Shown: positions 45,474 through 56,893, counted from the stretch's first letter. The stretch is DNA of 64,000 nucleotides from Maricaulis sp. (GCF_030149425.1 NZ_JASBRQ010000053.1:62001-126000), one strand, 5' to 3'. Notes: generated by a model not told the origin, from the sequence alone. A program made the numbers and translations.

Positions 45474-45862
45474 AGCGCTTGCAGCCCCCGAACTGGCCCC
45501 GCCCGAAGGGCTATTCCAACGGCATCGTGGCGGAGGGCAAACTGGTCTTCACCGCCGGTCAAATCGGTTGGGATGAAAACGAACACCTGGTGTCCGACGA
45601 TTTTTCTGAGCAGTTCGAACAGGTCCTGCGCAACACGCTGGCGGTGCTTGCGGAAGCCGGGGCCGAGCCGGAACACATTGTGCGTATGACCGGATTTGTG
45701 ACCGACAAGGCTGAGTATCTCGGCTCCCTGCGCGCCATCGGTGCGATCTGGAAGCAGCTGATCGGACCGCACTATCCGGTCATGGCCTTCGTTGAGGTCA
45801 GCGCCCTGATCGAAGACCGGGCCAAGGTCGAAATTGAGACCACAGCGGTCATACCGCATTGA
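45470..45862 (+). CDS. Rid-family (RidA/YjgF-like) protein lacking the catalytic arginine
   Basis: A 130-residue Rid-superfamily protein (YSNGIVAEGKLVFTAGQIGW; EQVLRNTLAVLAEAGAEPEHIVRMTGFV; AKVEIETTAVIPH). In active RidA a conserved arginine precedes the strand before VEIE; the matching segment here is YPVMAFVEVSAL, with Met in that place. Typical imine/enamine deaminase chemistry may therefore be lost or altered. The gene is embedded in the anthranilate cluster, where the monooxygenase/reductase product carries an enamine-type amino group, so a specialised deamination or chaperone role is possible. It overlaps its upstream neighbour by 4 bp; the ligase ATG lies 35 bp downstream. Confidence 0.83.
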   Translation: MKRLQPPNWPRPKGYSNGIVAEGKLVFTAGQIGWDENEHLVSDDFSEQFEQVLRNTLAVLAEAGAEPEHIVRMTGFVTDKAEYLGSLRAIGAIWKQLIGPHYPVMAFVEVSALIEDRAKVEIETTAVIPH

Positions 45863-45897
45863 ACCATCGCTTCGTCGCAGCCATCGGGGAGGATGTC

Positions 45898-47526
45898 ATG
45901 ACGATGATCGAAAGCGGCCACACAGACAGTTTCACGCGGGATCATCTCCCGCCGGCGGAGCACTGGCCAGTTTTCCGTTTTGACCTGCCAGAGCTGAACT
46001 ATCCGGACCGCCTCAATGCAGGCGCGGAACTGCTCGACGCCGCCGTCAGGAAGGGGTTTGGCGACAAACCGGCGATCATTACGCCGACGCGCCAGATCAG
46101 CTATAGGGCCCTGCTGGATCAAGCCAACCGGATTGCCAACTATCTCACCGGAGTGATGGGGGTGGTACCGGGCAACCGGGTTCTGCTGCACGGCTTCAAC
46201 TCTATCGAACTGTCGGCGGCATGGTTCGCGGTCATCAAGTGCGGCGCCGTCGCGGTGACGACCATGCCGATGCTGCGGGCCGCCGAGCTGAGCAAGATCA
46301 CCCGTAAGGCCGAGGTTGAGTTCGCGCTTTGCGATAGCCGGCTGAAAGGCGTGGTCGAAGAGGCTGCGTCGGAGACCGGCAAGCTGAACCGGATATCCGC
46401 CTGGGGCGAAGGCGGAGATCTCGAGAATGCCCTGCCCGGTTTGTCCCGATCATTCACCAATGCAGACACGGCACGCGATGACATCGCCCTGCTGGCCTGC
46501 ACGTCCGGTACGACGGGCGAACCCAAAGCCTGCGCCCATTTTCACTCCGCCATCCTGGCCATGGCAGATACATTCGCCAGGTACACGCTGGAGCCCGAAC
46601 AAGACGAGATCTATACCGGCACCCCGCCGCTTGCCTTCACCTTCGGGCTGGGGGCTTTCCTCGTGTTTCCCGCCCGTTTCGGTCTGACCGTGGCCCTGCC
46701 GGAGCGCCCCGGTTTCGAGGCTTTGTGCGAGACCATTGAGGCGTGCAAGGCCACCACCGTATTCACCGCCCCGACCGGTTACCGCGCGATGATGGTGCTC
46801 TGGGGTGATTATGATCTCACTTCGCTGCGCAAAGCCGTCTCGGCGGGGGAACACCTGCCTGAAGCCACGTCCAACGCCTTCCATGAACGCACGGGTTTGC
46901 GCCTGATCGACGGTATTGGAGCCACGGAGATGATCCACATCTTCATCTCTGCCGCCGGCGCAGCCATCCGCCCCGGGGCAACCGGACAGGCGGTCCCCGG
47001 ATATCGCGCCTGCCTGATCGACACGGCCGGCAAACCGGTTTCGCAGGGCGAGATCGGCCGCCTCGCCCTGCAAGGCCCGACCGGATGCCTTTATCTCGAT
47101 GATGAGCGCCAGGGGGTTTACGTGCAGGACGGCTGGAACCTGACCGGCGATCTCTATCGCTGCGATGAAGACGGCTATTACTGGTATGTCTCTCGCGCCG
47201 ACGACCTGATCGTCTCCTCCGGATACAATATCGCCGGACCGGAAGTGGAAGAAGCGCTGCTAAGCCATGACGCTGTGAGCGAAGCCGCGGTCATCGGCGT
47301 TCCTGACGCAGAACGCGGCGCCATCGTCAAAGCCTTTATCGTCCTGGCCGAGGGACGCAAGGCAACGACCGATCTGGTGACCGCGCTGCAAACCCATGTG
47401 AAGTCGATGATTGCGCCCTATAAATATCCGCGCGACATCGAGTTTATCGACGCTTTGCCCAAGACTCAGACGGGTAAGATTCAGCGTTTCAAACTGCGCC
47501 GGGAAACGATAAGTCTGCAGGACTGA
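45898..47526 (+). CDS. abmG: 2-Aminobenzoate-CoA ligase (anthranilate-CoA ligase)
   Basis: A 542-residue ATP-dependent acyl-CoA synthetase of the benzoate/anthranilate ligase subfamily. The AMP-binding motif is LLACTSGTTGEPKACAH, with YTGTPPLAFTFGLGAFLVFP, IDGIGATEMIHIF and the C-terminal PKTQTGKIQRFKLR (catalytic Lys). It activates anthranilate from KynU to 2-aminobenzoyl-CoA, the substrate of the fusion monooxygenase/reductase upstream. I chose ATG 45898, which follows GGGGAGG, rather than the in-frame TTG at 45859. The assignment to anthranilate rests on subfamily resemblance and gene context. Confidence 0.88.
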   Translation: MTMIESGHTDSFTRDHLPPAEHWPVFRFDLPELNYPDRLNAGAELLDAAVRKGFGDKPAIITPTRQISYRALLDQANRIANYLTGVMGVVPGNRVLLHGFNSIELSAAWFAVIKCGAVAVTTMPMLRAAELSKITRKAEVEFALCDSRLKGVVEEAASETGKLNRISAWGEGGDLENALPGLSRSFTNADTARDDIALLACTSGTTGEPKACAHFHSAILAMADTFARYTLEPEQDEIYTGTPPLAFTFGLGAFLVFPARFGLTVALPERPGFEALCETIEACKATTVFTAPTGYRAMMVLWGDYDLTSLRKAVSAGEHLPEATSNAFHERTGLRLIDGIGATEMIHIFISAAGAAIRPGATGQAVPGYRACLIDTAGKPVSQGEIGRLALQGPTGCLYLDDERQGVYVQDGWNLTGDLYRCDEDGYYWYVSRADDLIVSSGYNIAGPEVEEALLSHDAVSEAAVIGVPDAERGAIVKAFIVLAEGRKATTDLVTALQTHVKSMIAPYKYPRDIEFIDALPKTQTGKIQRFKLRRETISLQD

Positions 47527-47546
47527 TCCGGCTAAAGGAGTGCGAC

Positions 47547-47813
47547 ATGCGCCAATTCTACGTCTTTATCAAATGCGAGCTCGGCCGCACCTATGATGTC
47601 GCAGCCTCTCTGGTCGATGACCTTGATGAAGCGCCCATGGTGCACTCGATCTCCGGCGCCTTTGACCTGCTTGCTCACTTTTCTCTCAGCGATGACGAGG
47701 ACATAGGCCGGTTTGTGAATCAAAAGGTCCAGACCATTTCCGGTATCAAGGACACTCAGACGATTATCTGCTTCAACGCTTTCACCCGCGACCGCGGGCT
47801 CGGCGAAGGCTAA
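47547..47813 (+). CDS. AsnC/Lrp-type ligand-binding domain protein without a DNA-binding domain
   Basis: An 88-residue stand-alone RAM (AsnC_trans_reg) domain, with FYVFIKCELGRTYDVAASLV, SISGAFDLLAHFSLSDDEDIGRF and GIKDTQTIICFNAF. The ribosome-binding site AAAGGAG precedes the ATG. The Lrp helix-turn-helix is missing, as in known stand-alone RAM proteins. It may sense an amino acid (serine, alanine or tryptophan would fit the context) and modulate another protein. It lies 20 bp after the CoA ligase and 17 bp before L-serine dehydratase. Confidence 0.85.
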   Translation: MRQFYVFIKCELGRTYDVAASLVDDLDEAPMVHSISGAFDLLAHFSLSDDEDIGRFVNQKVQTISGIKDTQTIICFNAFTRDRGLGEG

Positions 47814-47830
47814 GGCGGACACCGACTTCC

Positions 47831-49212
<1,382 letters not shown>

Positions 49213-49216
<4 letters not shown>

Positions 49217-50277
49217 GCATCCTCGCCCTGTATCTGCACCGGCCGGCCATCGCTTAATGTCTCGGCGCCGGAGATAACGACCGTCTGACCGGCCTCGACA
49301 TCGCCCTCAATGGCGATGAAACCGCCCTCGCGTACACCGGGCTCAACGCTCACCTGGCGGGCGATATCATCAGCGTCGACGATGAAAACATGGCTGCCAT
49401 TGGCCCGCAGGATCACCGCATCATAGGGAACGGTCAGCTGCGTGCGCGGGTTTTCCGCCGGGAAGACAGCGCGCGCTGCAGAACCGACAATCCAGTCCGA
49501 CCCGGCCAGATCAATCCGCACTTCGAAGGTTCGCGACACACGGTCGCCAACCGGGACGATGGCGCGGATCGGGGCACTGATCGCCTGATCATCACTGCCA
49601 GTCAGGGTGACCTCCTGGCCGACGCTGAGATAGGGCGCGATCGAGACCGGCGCCTGCGCAACCGCTTCCTTGCGCGAGACATCCACGAAACGCAGCACTT
49701 CACGACCCGGCGATGACAGTTCGCCGACCTCGATCAGACGCTCGACCACCCGCCCGGTGAACGGCGCGCGGATCTGAGTGCGATCCAGCTCGAGCTCGGC
49801 GCGCGCCACCGCTGAGCGGGCTTCGCGCAAGTCCGACGCGGCCATGTCACGCGCAAGTTCGGCCTCGCGCAGACGCGTCGGCGGAACCGTTCCATTGGCT
49901 GCCAGTTGGGTGAAACGCTCCGCCTCGGCGTTCTGATAGGCCGCGTTGGCGCTGGCGCGGGACAGGCGCGCCCGGGCCTCTTCAAGCTGGATCCGGGCCT
50001 GCCGGTCATCGATCTGAGCGATGACTTCGCCGCTCTCGAGGACGTCGCCGGGCTCGGCAATCTGGGTTATGCGACCGGTCGTCTCCGCAGATATGTGCGC
50101 GTCATTGCGGGAGATCACACTGGCGGGAGACGTGATCGTGCGGGACATCAGCCGGGCATCGATTTCTGCCACACGCACTGTTGCCGGCGGCGGCCCGTTC
50201 TGCGCCCTGGCGCTATCCGGCCCGGTCAGGGCGATCAACCCGGCGAAGATGGTGATGATAGTGGTTTGACGGATCAT
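49213..50277 (-). CDS. RND efflux periplasmic adaptor (membrane fusion protein)
   Basis: A 354-residue secreted adaptor with a signal peptide ending SARAQ. It has the biotinyl-lipoyl-like half motif [26 protein letters not shown], a long helical hairpin (about residues 95-160), and the second lipoyl half [22 protein letters not shown] beta-barrel and membrane-proximal domain follow. No lipobox is present. It links the inner-membrane pump encoded just upstream to an outer-membrane channel not found in this window. The pump's substrate is unknown. Confidence 0.92.
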
Positions 50278-50294
50278 GGATCATCTCCTCCGGA

Positions 50295-53200
50295 TCACTC
50301 AGCGGGCTGAGCAGAGGGCTGGCGCAAGCTCTGCCGGCTCTCGCCCAGACGCAACAAGGCCGGGATAAGTAACAGGGTGAAAATGAGCGAGACGCTCATG
50401 CCACCGACAATGGCTGCAGCGAGGCCGCGATAAATCGCACTGCCAACGCCCGGGAACAGCAAGAGCGGCAGCATGCCCAGAAGACTGGTCAGCGTGCTCA
50501 TGAAAATGGGCCGCAAGCGCATGCGCAGGGCCTGATCGACCGCATCGCGCCGGGCCAGACCGCGCCGCTCACCCTGACGGGTCTGATCAACGAGCAGGAT
50601 GGCATTGTTGATCACCAGTCCCAGCAGGATGAAGAACCCCATCATGGTCAGCAAATCCAGCGGCACCGATATAAACAGGTTCAGGATCTGCAGCATTATA
50701 ACGCCGCCAACCCCAGCCAGCGGGATCGACACCAGAACCAGGCCGGCATCGCGCAGGGAGCGGAACAGGCCGGCCAGAATGAGGAACAACACTACGAGCG
50801 CCATGCCGATATTGCTGAGCATGGTACGCTTGGCGCGCTCCAGGCTGTCAGCGCTGCCGCCATAGGTGATCGAACCGTCAGGAGGCAATTGCGCCTCGAT
50901 CGCCGGTGCGACCTCGTTTTGCACAATGTCGAGGATTTCCTCGAGCGTAATGTCCTCGGGCTGGTTGATATTGATGGTGATGGTGCGCCGCCGGTCGAGC
51001 CGCTGGATGCCACCAATACCCACGCCTTCGCGGATGCTGACGAGATCTCCGAGCGGCACCACGGCGCCGGTCGGCGTGACGATGGGCAGGCCCTCCAGCT
51101 CATCCGGGGTCGACCAGCCTTCCGTACGGACAATCGTGTTCATGCGGCTGTCGCCATCGAAATACTCACCGATGAACTGGCCATCCCCGAGCATGGCGAT
51201 CATGCCGGCGACATTGCGCCGGGCCCAGCCGGCTTCCTGGATACGCCGGTCATTGGGCACCATGGTCAGGCGTGGCTGGCTTGCCTGCGGCGGCGGGTTG
51301 GCGTTGACATTCACCCCGGGAAAGCGTTCGCGCAGGATCTGCAGACCGGTCAACACCGCCCGGGTGCGCGCCTCGGCATCCGCCGACTGGACATTGATCT
51401 GGATATTACCGCCTTGGGCAAACCCGCCAAAGAGATCGCCCTGCTGGGCATTGGAAAACACCACATCGGGTATGTCGCCGATAATCTCATTGCGGACGAT
51501 CTCTTCCAGCTCACCGACCCGGGACTGGTCCGCCACGCGAATACCGGCTGTGGCCCCGCCACCGCCGGGGAAGGTGCCGAAATAGTAGTTACGCAGAGCC
51601 GGTTCCTGTTCGCCCGACATATAAGGCTCAAGCCGCTCGACTACGCGCTGGGCCACTTCGGTTTCGATCCAGTCAAGAGAGGTGCCCGGCGGGAATATCC
51701 AGAAGGCATCGACGGCATCGCGCTTGACCGGTGGCAGATAGTCCATGTCCGGCAGCATGGCCCAGGTGAGCCCCATGGGAACGGCAATCAGGCCACCGAT
51801 CAGGCCGAGCCGGATCGAACGGCGATCGGTGAGCTTGAGGATGCTCTCTGCGACTGCGGACATCATCGGCTGCGCGGTTAGCTGTTTGCGGTCACGGATC
51901 AGGTATTTCGCGGCGACGGGCAGGATGGTGACGGCAACGATCATCGATACGCCGACCCCGACGGCGATGGTAATGGCCAGGTCGGCAAACAACTGGCCTT
52001 CCACATCGCGGACAAAGATCAATGGCAGGAAGATCGCGACCGTGGTGATCGTCGAGGCCAGCAATGCCCCCCAGACCTGGCCGGCGCCCTGTTCCGAGGC
52101 GGTATCGGGATCCTCGCCCTCCTCCCGCCTTCGGATGATGTTCTCCACCACGACAATCGCCGCATCCATCACCATGCCCGTGGCAAAGGCCAGGCCGGCG
52201 ATGGAGATCACATTCAGTGTCCGGCCGAACAGGAACAGCACAATCAGGGTTGAAAGCAGACAGATCGGAATGGTCAGCGAGACAATCAGGGTTGCCCGGG
52301 GACGGCGCAGGAAGAGCCAGAGCCCGACCACGGCCAGAGCAATACCGATCAGGAGATTGGTCCGCAGCAGATTGATCGCCCGCATGATGAAGACCGAGGC
52401 ATCAAAGGACGGCGCCATGACCAGATGGCGTTCGGCCAGCAGGGTTTCGTTGATCTCGGCGACCTCCGCTTTCACGGCGTCCAGGGCGGCGAGGACATTG
52501 GCGCCCTGGGCCCGGCGCACTTCAATGCCCATCGCCGGGTTGCCGTTCTGGTAGGTGAAGTCATTGCGCTCACCAAAGGCCACTTCGACCGTTGCAAGGT
52601 CGCGCAGGCGGACCGGGCTGCCATCGCGCCAGACGATGACCAGGTCACCCATTTCTTCCGGCTCGAACTCACCTTCAAACCGCAATTGATAGGATCGACG
52701 GCCAATATCGGCATTGCCGCCGGACACATCGGAATTATTGGCAATAGCAGCCGAGATCTGCGGCAAGGTCACCCCGAGGGCGGCGGCGCGATATGGGTCG
52801 ATGGTAATCTGCAGCTCTTCCGGCCGGCGACCCCAGCCAACCGCCACTGAGGCCACACCGGGTATGCCTTCCAGCCGCGGTACGATGACATCCTCAACGA
52901 AGCTGGAATAGTCGTGGATCTCATTGGGGTTGCCGGGCAACGCCTGGAGAAAGAACCAGATCAGGCTTTGCTGGGCGTCGCCGCCAAAGCCGCCCAGATT
53001 GGGGCCGACTGCATCACGCGGCAAAGGCGGCACCTGGCTGAGCCGGTTACCGATCTCGATCGCCGTTTGCGTCATGTCGGTTTCAATGGAAAAGGTCAGA
53101 TTGATGAAGGCACTGCCCTCACCCACAAACACCCGCATTTCTTCCAGCCCCGGCAGACCGGCCAGAGCCTGTTCCTGCGGCTCGATGATCTCGGACTCCA

Positions 53201-53375
53201 TTTCCTGCGGGGAAGCGGAGCGCCAGAATGTCGAGATATTGACCTGCGGCCGCTCGGTATCGGGAAACAGCTGGATCGGCAGACGCGTGAACGCGACCAG
53301 CCCCATCAATACGATGAGTGCAATGCCGACGAAAACGGCAGACGGGTTGTTCAGTGACAGACGTGTGAGCGGCAT
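50295..53375 (-). CDS. RND-superfamily efflux pump permease (AcrB/HAE1 type)
   Basis: A 1026-residue inner-membrane proton-driven exporter. It shows the usual duplicated layout: a helix at about residues 12-28 and six-helix bundles near residues 335-535 and 855-1010, with two large periplasmic loops. ATGMVMDAAIVVVENI marks the first bundle (proton-relay acidic residue) and LLGLVINNAILLVDQTRQGE the second. It sits 17 bp upstream of its adaptor gene on the same strand. A long hairpin lies about 60 bp upstream of its start. Confidence 0.94.
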   Translation of the reverse strand: MPLTRLSLNNPSAVFVGIALIVLMGLVAFTRLPIQLFPDTERPQVNISTFWRSASPQEMESEIIEPQEQALAGLPGLEEMRVFVGEGSAFINLTFSIETDMTQTAIEIGNRLSQVPPLPRDAVGPNLGGFGGDAQQSLIWFFLQALPGNPNEIHDYSSFVEDVIVPRLEGIPGVASVAVGWGRRPEELQITIDPYRAAALGVTLPQISAAIANNSDVSGGNADIGRRSYQLRFEGEFEPEEMGDLVIVWRDGSPVRLRDLATVEVAFGERNDFTYQNGNPAMGIEVRRAQGANVLAALDAVKAEVAEINETLLAERHLVMAPSFDASVFIMRAINLLRTNLLIGIALAVVGLWLFLRRPRATLIVSLTIPICLLSTLIVLFLFGRTLNVISIAGLAFATGMVMDAAIVVVENIIRRREEGEDPDTASEQGAGQVWGALLASTITTVAIFLPLIFVRDVEGQLFADLAITIAVGVGVSMIVAVTILPVAAKYLIRDRKQLTAQPMMSAVAESILKLTDRRSIRLGLIGGLIAVPMGLTWAMLPDMDYLPPVKRDAVDAFWIFPPGTSLDWIETEVAQRVVERLEPYMSGEQEPALRNYYFGTFPGGGGATAGIRVADQSRVGELEEIVRNEIIGDIPDVVFSNAQQGDLFGGFAQGGNIQINVQSADAEARTRAVLTGLQILRERFPGVNVNANPPPQASQPRLTMVPNDRRIQEAGWARRNVAGMIAMLGDGQFIGEYFDGDSRMNTIVRTEGWSTPDELEGLPIVTPTGAVVPLGDLVSIREGVGIGGIQRLDRRRTITININQPEDITLEEILDIVQNEVAPAIEAQLPPDGSITYGGSADSLERAKRTMLSNIGMALVVLFLILAGLFRSLRDAGLVLVSIPLAGVGGVIMLQILNLFISVPLDLLTMMGFFILLGLVINNAILLVDQTRQGERRGLARRDAVDQALRMRLRPIFMSTLTSLLGMLPLLLFPGVGSAIYRGLAAAIVGGMSVSLIFTLLLIPALLRLGESRQSLRQPSAQPAE

Positions 53376-53435
53376 GTGAGTCTCCCTCGCACGCCTCTCA
53401 TATCACCCCACAAGGGCAATGGGATTAAACCTTGC

Positions 53436-53467
53436 TAAGGCGGCTCACAGCTCTGTGAACCGCCTTA
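53436..53467 (-). terminator. Long hairpin between scoB and the RND operon
   Basis: Arms at 53436-53450 and 53453-53467 are complementary over 15 bp with one C-A mismatch and a 2-nt centre. It lies 36 bp after the scoB stop on the minus strand, so termination of scoAB is the simplest reading. Only a weak T-run (GTTTAAT) follows. A regulatory role for the downstream pump is the alternative. Confidence 0.5.
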
Positions 53468-53502
53468 AACGCAAGTCATACAACGCAAACGCGAGTTTTT
53501 GC

Positions 53503-54162
53503 CTAGGCCGCTTCGTGTTCGATCAGCGTGTCGGAAACGGCGTACTTGGCTTCGGTCTTTTCCGCGACCTCGTCCAGGCTCACACCCGGAGCCAGTTCGA
53601 TCAGCTCAAGATGATCATCCTTGACGTCGAACACGCCAAGCGTGGTGATGATGCGATGGACGCAGCGCTTGCCGGTCAGCGGCAGGGTGCATTCCTTGAG
53701 CAGTTTCGGCTCCCCGCGCTTATTGGCGTGATCCATGATCACGACAACGCGTTTGACGCCGGCGACGAGATCCATCGCCCCGCCCATGCCTTTGACCAGC
53801 TTGCCCGGGATCATCCAGTTGGCGATATCCCCGGTTTCGGAAATCTCCATCGCACCCAGGATCGACAGGTCGATATGGCCGCCGCGGATCATGGCGAAAC
53901 TGTCGGCGGAGGAGAAATAGCTCGTACGGCGCAGCTCAGTGATGGTTTGCTTGCCGGCATTGATCAGGTCGGCATCAACCTCATCATCATAGGGAAACGG
54001 CCCCATGCCGAGCATGCCGTTCTCCGATTGCAGCGTGACGTCGACGCCCTCCGGAATGTAGTTGGCCACCAGGGTCGGAATGCCAAGACCGAGATTGACG
54101 TAGAAACCGTCTTCCAGCTCCTGCGCGGCACGAGCCGCCATTTCATCGCGAGTCCAAGCCAT
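53503..54162 (-). CDS. scoB: 3-Oxoacid CoA-transferase subunit B
   Basis: A 219-residue subunit of a succinyl-CoA:3-oxoacid CoA-transferase. The catalytic glutamate lies in [12 protein letters not shown], after [39 protein letters not shown] and [11 protein letters not shown] are further signatures. The enzyme moves CoA between succinyl-CoA and acetoacetate or a related 3-oxoacid. It abuts the subunit A gene without a gap. It could act on a 3-oxoacid from the anthranilate route, but the ketone-body reaction is equally compatible. Confidence 0.93.
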   Translation of the reverse strand: MAWTRDEMAARAAQELEDGFYVNLGLGIPTLVANYIPEGVDVTLQSENGMLGMGPFPYDDEVDADLINAGKQTITELRRTSYFSSADSFAMIRGGHIDLSILGAMEISETGDIANWMIPGKLVKGMGGAMDLVAGVKRVVVIMDHANKRGEPKLLKECTLPLTGKRCVHRIITTLGVFDVKDDHLELIELAPGVSLDEVAEKTEAKYAVSDTLIEHEAA

Positions 54163-54867
54163 TTACGCGTCCTCCCGCTGACGGATCGTGCGCTGTTCGA
54201 TGCGCTTTTCAAAATTGCCCTGGACCAGGCGCTGAACGAAAATCCCCGGCGTGTGGATTTCGTCCGGGTCGAGGCTGCCCAGTTCAACGATTTCCTCAAC
54301 CTCGGCAATGGTCACCTTGCCGGCGGTCGCCATCATCGGATTGAAGTTACGGGCGGTCTTGCGGAAAACCAGATTACCCTGCGGGTCGGCCTTCCAGGCT
54401 TTGACGATCGAAACATCCGCCGTCAGCCCGGTTTCCATGATGTAGGTCTCGCCGTCGAACTCGCGGTGCTCTTTACCCTCGGCGATCAGCGTGCCGACCC
54501 CGGTCTTGGTGAAGAAGCCCGGGATACCGGCGCCGCCGGCACGAATACGCTCGGCCAGCGTGCCCTGCGGATTGAATTCCAGCTCCAGCTCGCCTTCCAG
54601 ATACTGGCGCTCGAACTCCTTGTTCTCGCCGACATAGGAAGAGACCATTTTCTTGATTTGCTTGGCATCGAGAAGAATGCCGAGGCCGAACCCGTCGACG
54701 CCGCAATTATTCGAGATCACGGTCAGATCCTTGACGCCCAGCTCATGCAGCGCAGCGATCGAATTCTCCGGGATGCCACAGAGGCCAAAGCCCCCGGCCA
54801 TCAGCGTCATGCCGTCAAACACCAGCCCGTCCAAAGCAGACTTGGCGTCCGGATAAACCTTATTCAT
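54163..54867 (-). CDS. scoA: 3-Oxoacid CoA-transferase subunit A
   Basis: A 234-residue subunit with the CoA-binding [16 protein letters not shown] at about residues 25-40, the [15 protein letters not shown] segment and GEEHREF-like [18 protein letters not shown] chose ATG 54867 ([15 protein letters not shown]), preceded by GAGGT at 5 nt; the open frame extends to an in-frame TTG at 54882. It is immediately followed by scoB, forming a two-gene unit. Confidence 0.93.
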   Translation of the reverse strand: MNKVYPDAKSALDGLVFDGMTLMAGGFGLCGIPENSIAALHELGVKDLTVISNNCGVDGFGLGILLDAKQIKKMVSSYVGENKEFERQYLEGELELEFNPQGTLAERIRAGGAGIPGFFTKTGVGTLIAEGKEHREFDGETYIMETGLTADVSIVKAWKADPQGNLVFRKTARNFNPMMATAGKVTIAEVEEIVELGSLDPDEIHTPGIFVQRLVQGNFEKRIEQRTIRQREDA

Positions 54868-54953
54868 GCGGACCTCGGTCAAAAGTTGATGATCGGTTCA
54901 TGTTTAGACCGCAGACGCGATCCACACCAGTCATTACAGCATGCCGACGGACT

Positions 54954-55820
54954 TCAGGAGGAGGACCGGCCGTCGATTTCTATGGCCAAAGCTCCGCCGA
55001 AGAACACGGCATAGGCGGACCAATAAATCCACAGGAGGAAGACCACAAGTGCGCCAAGTGAGCCATAGACGCTAAAATCGATCACTTCATCGATATAGGC
55101 AGAAAAACCCTTCGAAAGACCGAGCCAGAGCAACGTCGCAACAAGCGCTGCGGTGGTTGAGGCCTTCCAGCTGACCGCCTGTTCACGCCGGCGCATGGTC
55201 AGTCGGTAAAGCAGTTCCAGGGCGAGGAACATGCTCAGCCCGGCAGCGGTCCATTCATTGATCACCAGACCGAAATCCAGGCCTTCAATTCCAAGCCAGT
55301 CGGTCACCTGTCGCGCGATTACCGGAATGAACAGCACCGCCAGATTGGCTGCAGTCAGCAAAATCCCGCCGATCAACACACCGAACATGGCAATGATGTT
55401 GAAATGGATGACATTGCGGATGTCGCGGTCTTCCGCGAGATGATTGAGCCCGGCGATCAGCGCCTTTACCCCACGGGCAGCGGCGAACAAGGCGATAGCC
55501 AGGGCAATCGCGCCCTGAACCGAAAGCACTGTAATGGGAGCATCAGCCAACCGGGAGAGCTGACCGAGCATGAAATCCTGCGCAGCCGACGGCATGATTT
55601 CCGCCAGCCGGGCAAGCTGTCGCTCCGCATCCTCGATGGAAAAGACGACACCATAGACCGACATCGCCAGGGCGATGGCCGGAAACAGCGCCAGCATACC
55701 GAAGAACGATGCCCCACCGGCGAACAACATCACATCGCGTGCCATCGATCGACTGATGGCAGCGATAATAACGCTGATAACTGCGCGGCGGCGCTGTTTC
55801 CGGGCGGACGGGTTTGTCAT
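54954..55820 (-). CDS. YihY/virulence factor BrkB family membrane protein
   Basis: A protein of about 288 residues with six membrane segments. The family motif region ARDVMLFAGGASFFGMLALFPAIALAMSVYG is near the N-terminus and YGSLGALVVFLLWIYWSAYAVFFGGALA near the C-terminus. The N-terminal tail is basic. The molecular function of the family is not settled. The start is uncertain: ATG 55820 (MTNPSARKQRRR) gives a normal length, while an in-frame ATG at 55868 lies further upstream. It is divergent from the WYL regulator gene. Confidence 0.85.
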   Translation of the reverse strand: MTNPSARKQRRRAVISVIIAAISRSMARDVMLFAGGASFFGMLALFPAIALAMSVYGVVFSIEDAERQLARLAEIMPSAAQDFMLGQLSRLADAPITVLSVQGAIALAIALFAAARGVKALIAGLNHLAEDRDIRNVIHFNIIAMFGVLIGGILLTAANLAVLFIPVIARQVTDWLGIEGLDFGLVINEWTAAGLSMFLALELLYRLTMRRREQAVSWKASTTAALVATLLWLGLSKGFSAYIDEVIDFSVYGSLGALVVFLLWIYWSAYAVFFGGALAIEIDGRSSS

Positions 55821-55900
55821 GATGGCGCACAACACGCCGCTTCGGTTAAAATATCGAAAAACGGCCACAAGGCTCAGAACGCACGGGGACTTTCAGGCCC

Positions 55901-56893
55901 ATGTCATTTTCCAAAGCGACTCAATTGCTGCAATTGGCCCGTATGGCCAGCGGCCGGATCGGCGTCACGCTCAACGATATCGAACGTGAGTTTGAATGCG
56001 TCCGCCGGACGGCACAGCGCATGAGCCAGGCCCTGGAAGACGTATTTCCCGACACCGAGATCTATATCGATCACGAGGGCCGCAAGCGCTGGCGCGTGCC
56101 GCAGGCCAAGGCGGCCGAATTCTTCGCGCCCACCGCCGATCAACTCGCCGCACTCGAGCTGGCAACCCGCAGCGCGGAGAAATCCGGTCTCGTCCAGGAA
56201 GCGCGTCAGCTTGAGGGGCTGCAAGATACGATCAAGCTGCTGATCTCTTCGCGCCGGCGCGTCGGACTGGAAACCGACCAGGATGCCTTGCTCGAGGCCA
56301 TGGGCCATGCTGCCCGCCCCGGGCCCCGGCCGGTCAGCAATAGCGATATTGATGTGGAGATCGCCGAAGCGCTCAAAGGACCGTGCGAACTGGTAATCCG
56401 CTATAAAGGCCGACGCGATGAGGTGGCTGTCGAGCGCCGCTTGCAGCCCTATGGCGTATTGCTCGGCGGGCGGCGCTATCTGGTTGCCAAGGACCCCGCC
56501 AAAAGTGATGGCCGTCTGCGCCACTTCCGGATCGAGGATATCATCAGCGCCCGGGTGACAGACCGGATTTTCGATCGCGATGAAAGTTTCGACCTCGCCG
56601 CTTATGCCGCGCGCTCATTCGGCGCGTTTCAGAACGAGGCTGAGTTTGTCGAAACCGTCTGGCGTTTCAGTCCCGCAGCGGCGCAACAGGCCGCGCGCTT
56701 CGAATTTCATCCCGAACAGGTGCAGGAAACCTGCGACGATGGTTCGCTGATTGTGCGTTTTACAGCCAGCGGGCACCTGGAAATGTGCTGGCATTTATAT
56801 GCCTGGGGCGATCAGGTCGAAGTGCTCGAACCGCCCGCCCTCGCTGCGCTGGTCAATCCCTACCGGCGCAGCGATTTTCCGAGCTTGCCCTGA
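55901..56893 (+). CDS. WYL-domain transcriptional regulator
   Basis: A 330-residue protein with an N-terminal winged helix-turn-helix (GRIGVTLNDIEREFECVRRTAQRMSQAL, about residues 18-45) and a WYL domain at about residues 140-225. The name motif appears as YGVLLGGRRYLVAKDP, with Arg in place of Trp. A WCX-like C-terminal domain follows. WYL proteins often respond to nucleotide or DNA-damage ligands, but no defence or repair genes are adjacent, so a general regulator is likely. Its target may be the divergent membrane-protein gene or the small gene that follows. Confidence 0.87.
   Translation: MSFSKATQLLQLARMASGRIGVTLNDIEREFECVRRTAQRMSQALEDVFPDTEIYIDHEGRKRWRVPQAKAAEFFAPTADQLAALELATRSAEKSGLVQEARQLEGLQDTIKLLISSRRRVGLETDQDALLEAMGHAARPGPRPVSNSDIDVEIAEALKGPCELVIRYKGRRDEVAVERRLQPYGVLLGGRRYLVAKDPAKSDGRLRHFRIEDIISARVTDRIFDRDESFDLAAYAARSFGAFQNEAEFVETVWRFSPAAAQQAARFEFHPEQVQETCDDGSLIVRFTASGHLEMCWHLYAWGDQVEVLEPPALAALVNPYRRSDFPSLP

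Noticed and set aside
55901..56893. The WYL regulator as a marker of an anti-phage defence locus
   Set aside because: WYL proteins are common in defence islands, but the neighbours here are a YihY-type membrane protein, a small unknown protein and a pentapeptide-repeat protein, with no nuclease, helicase or restriction gene.
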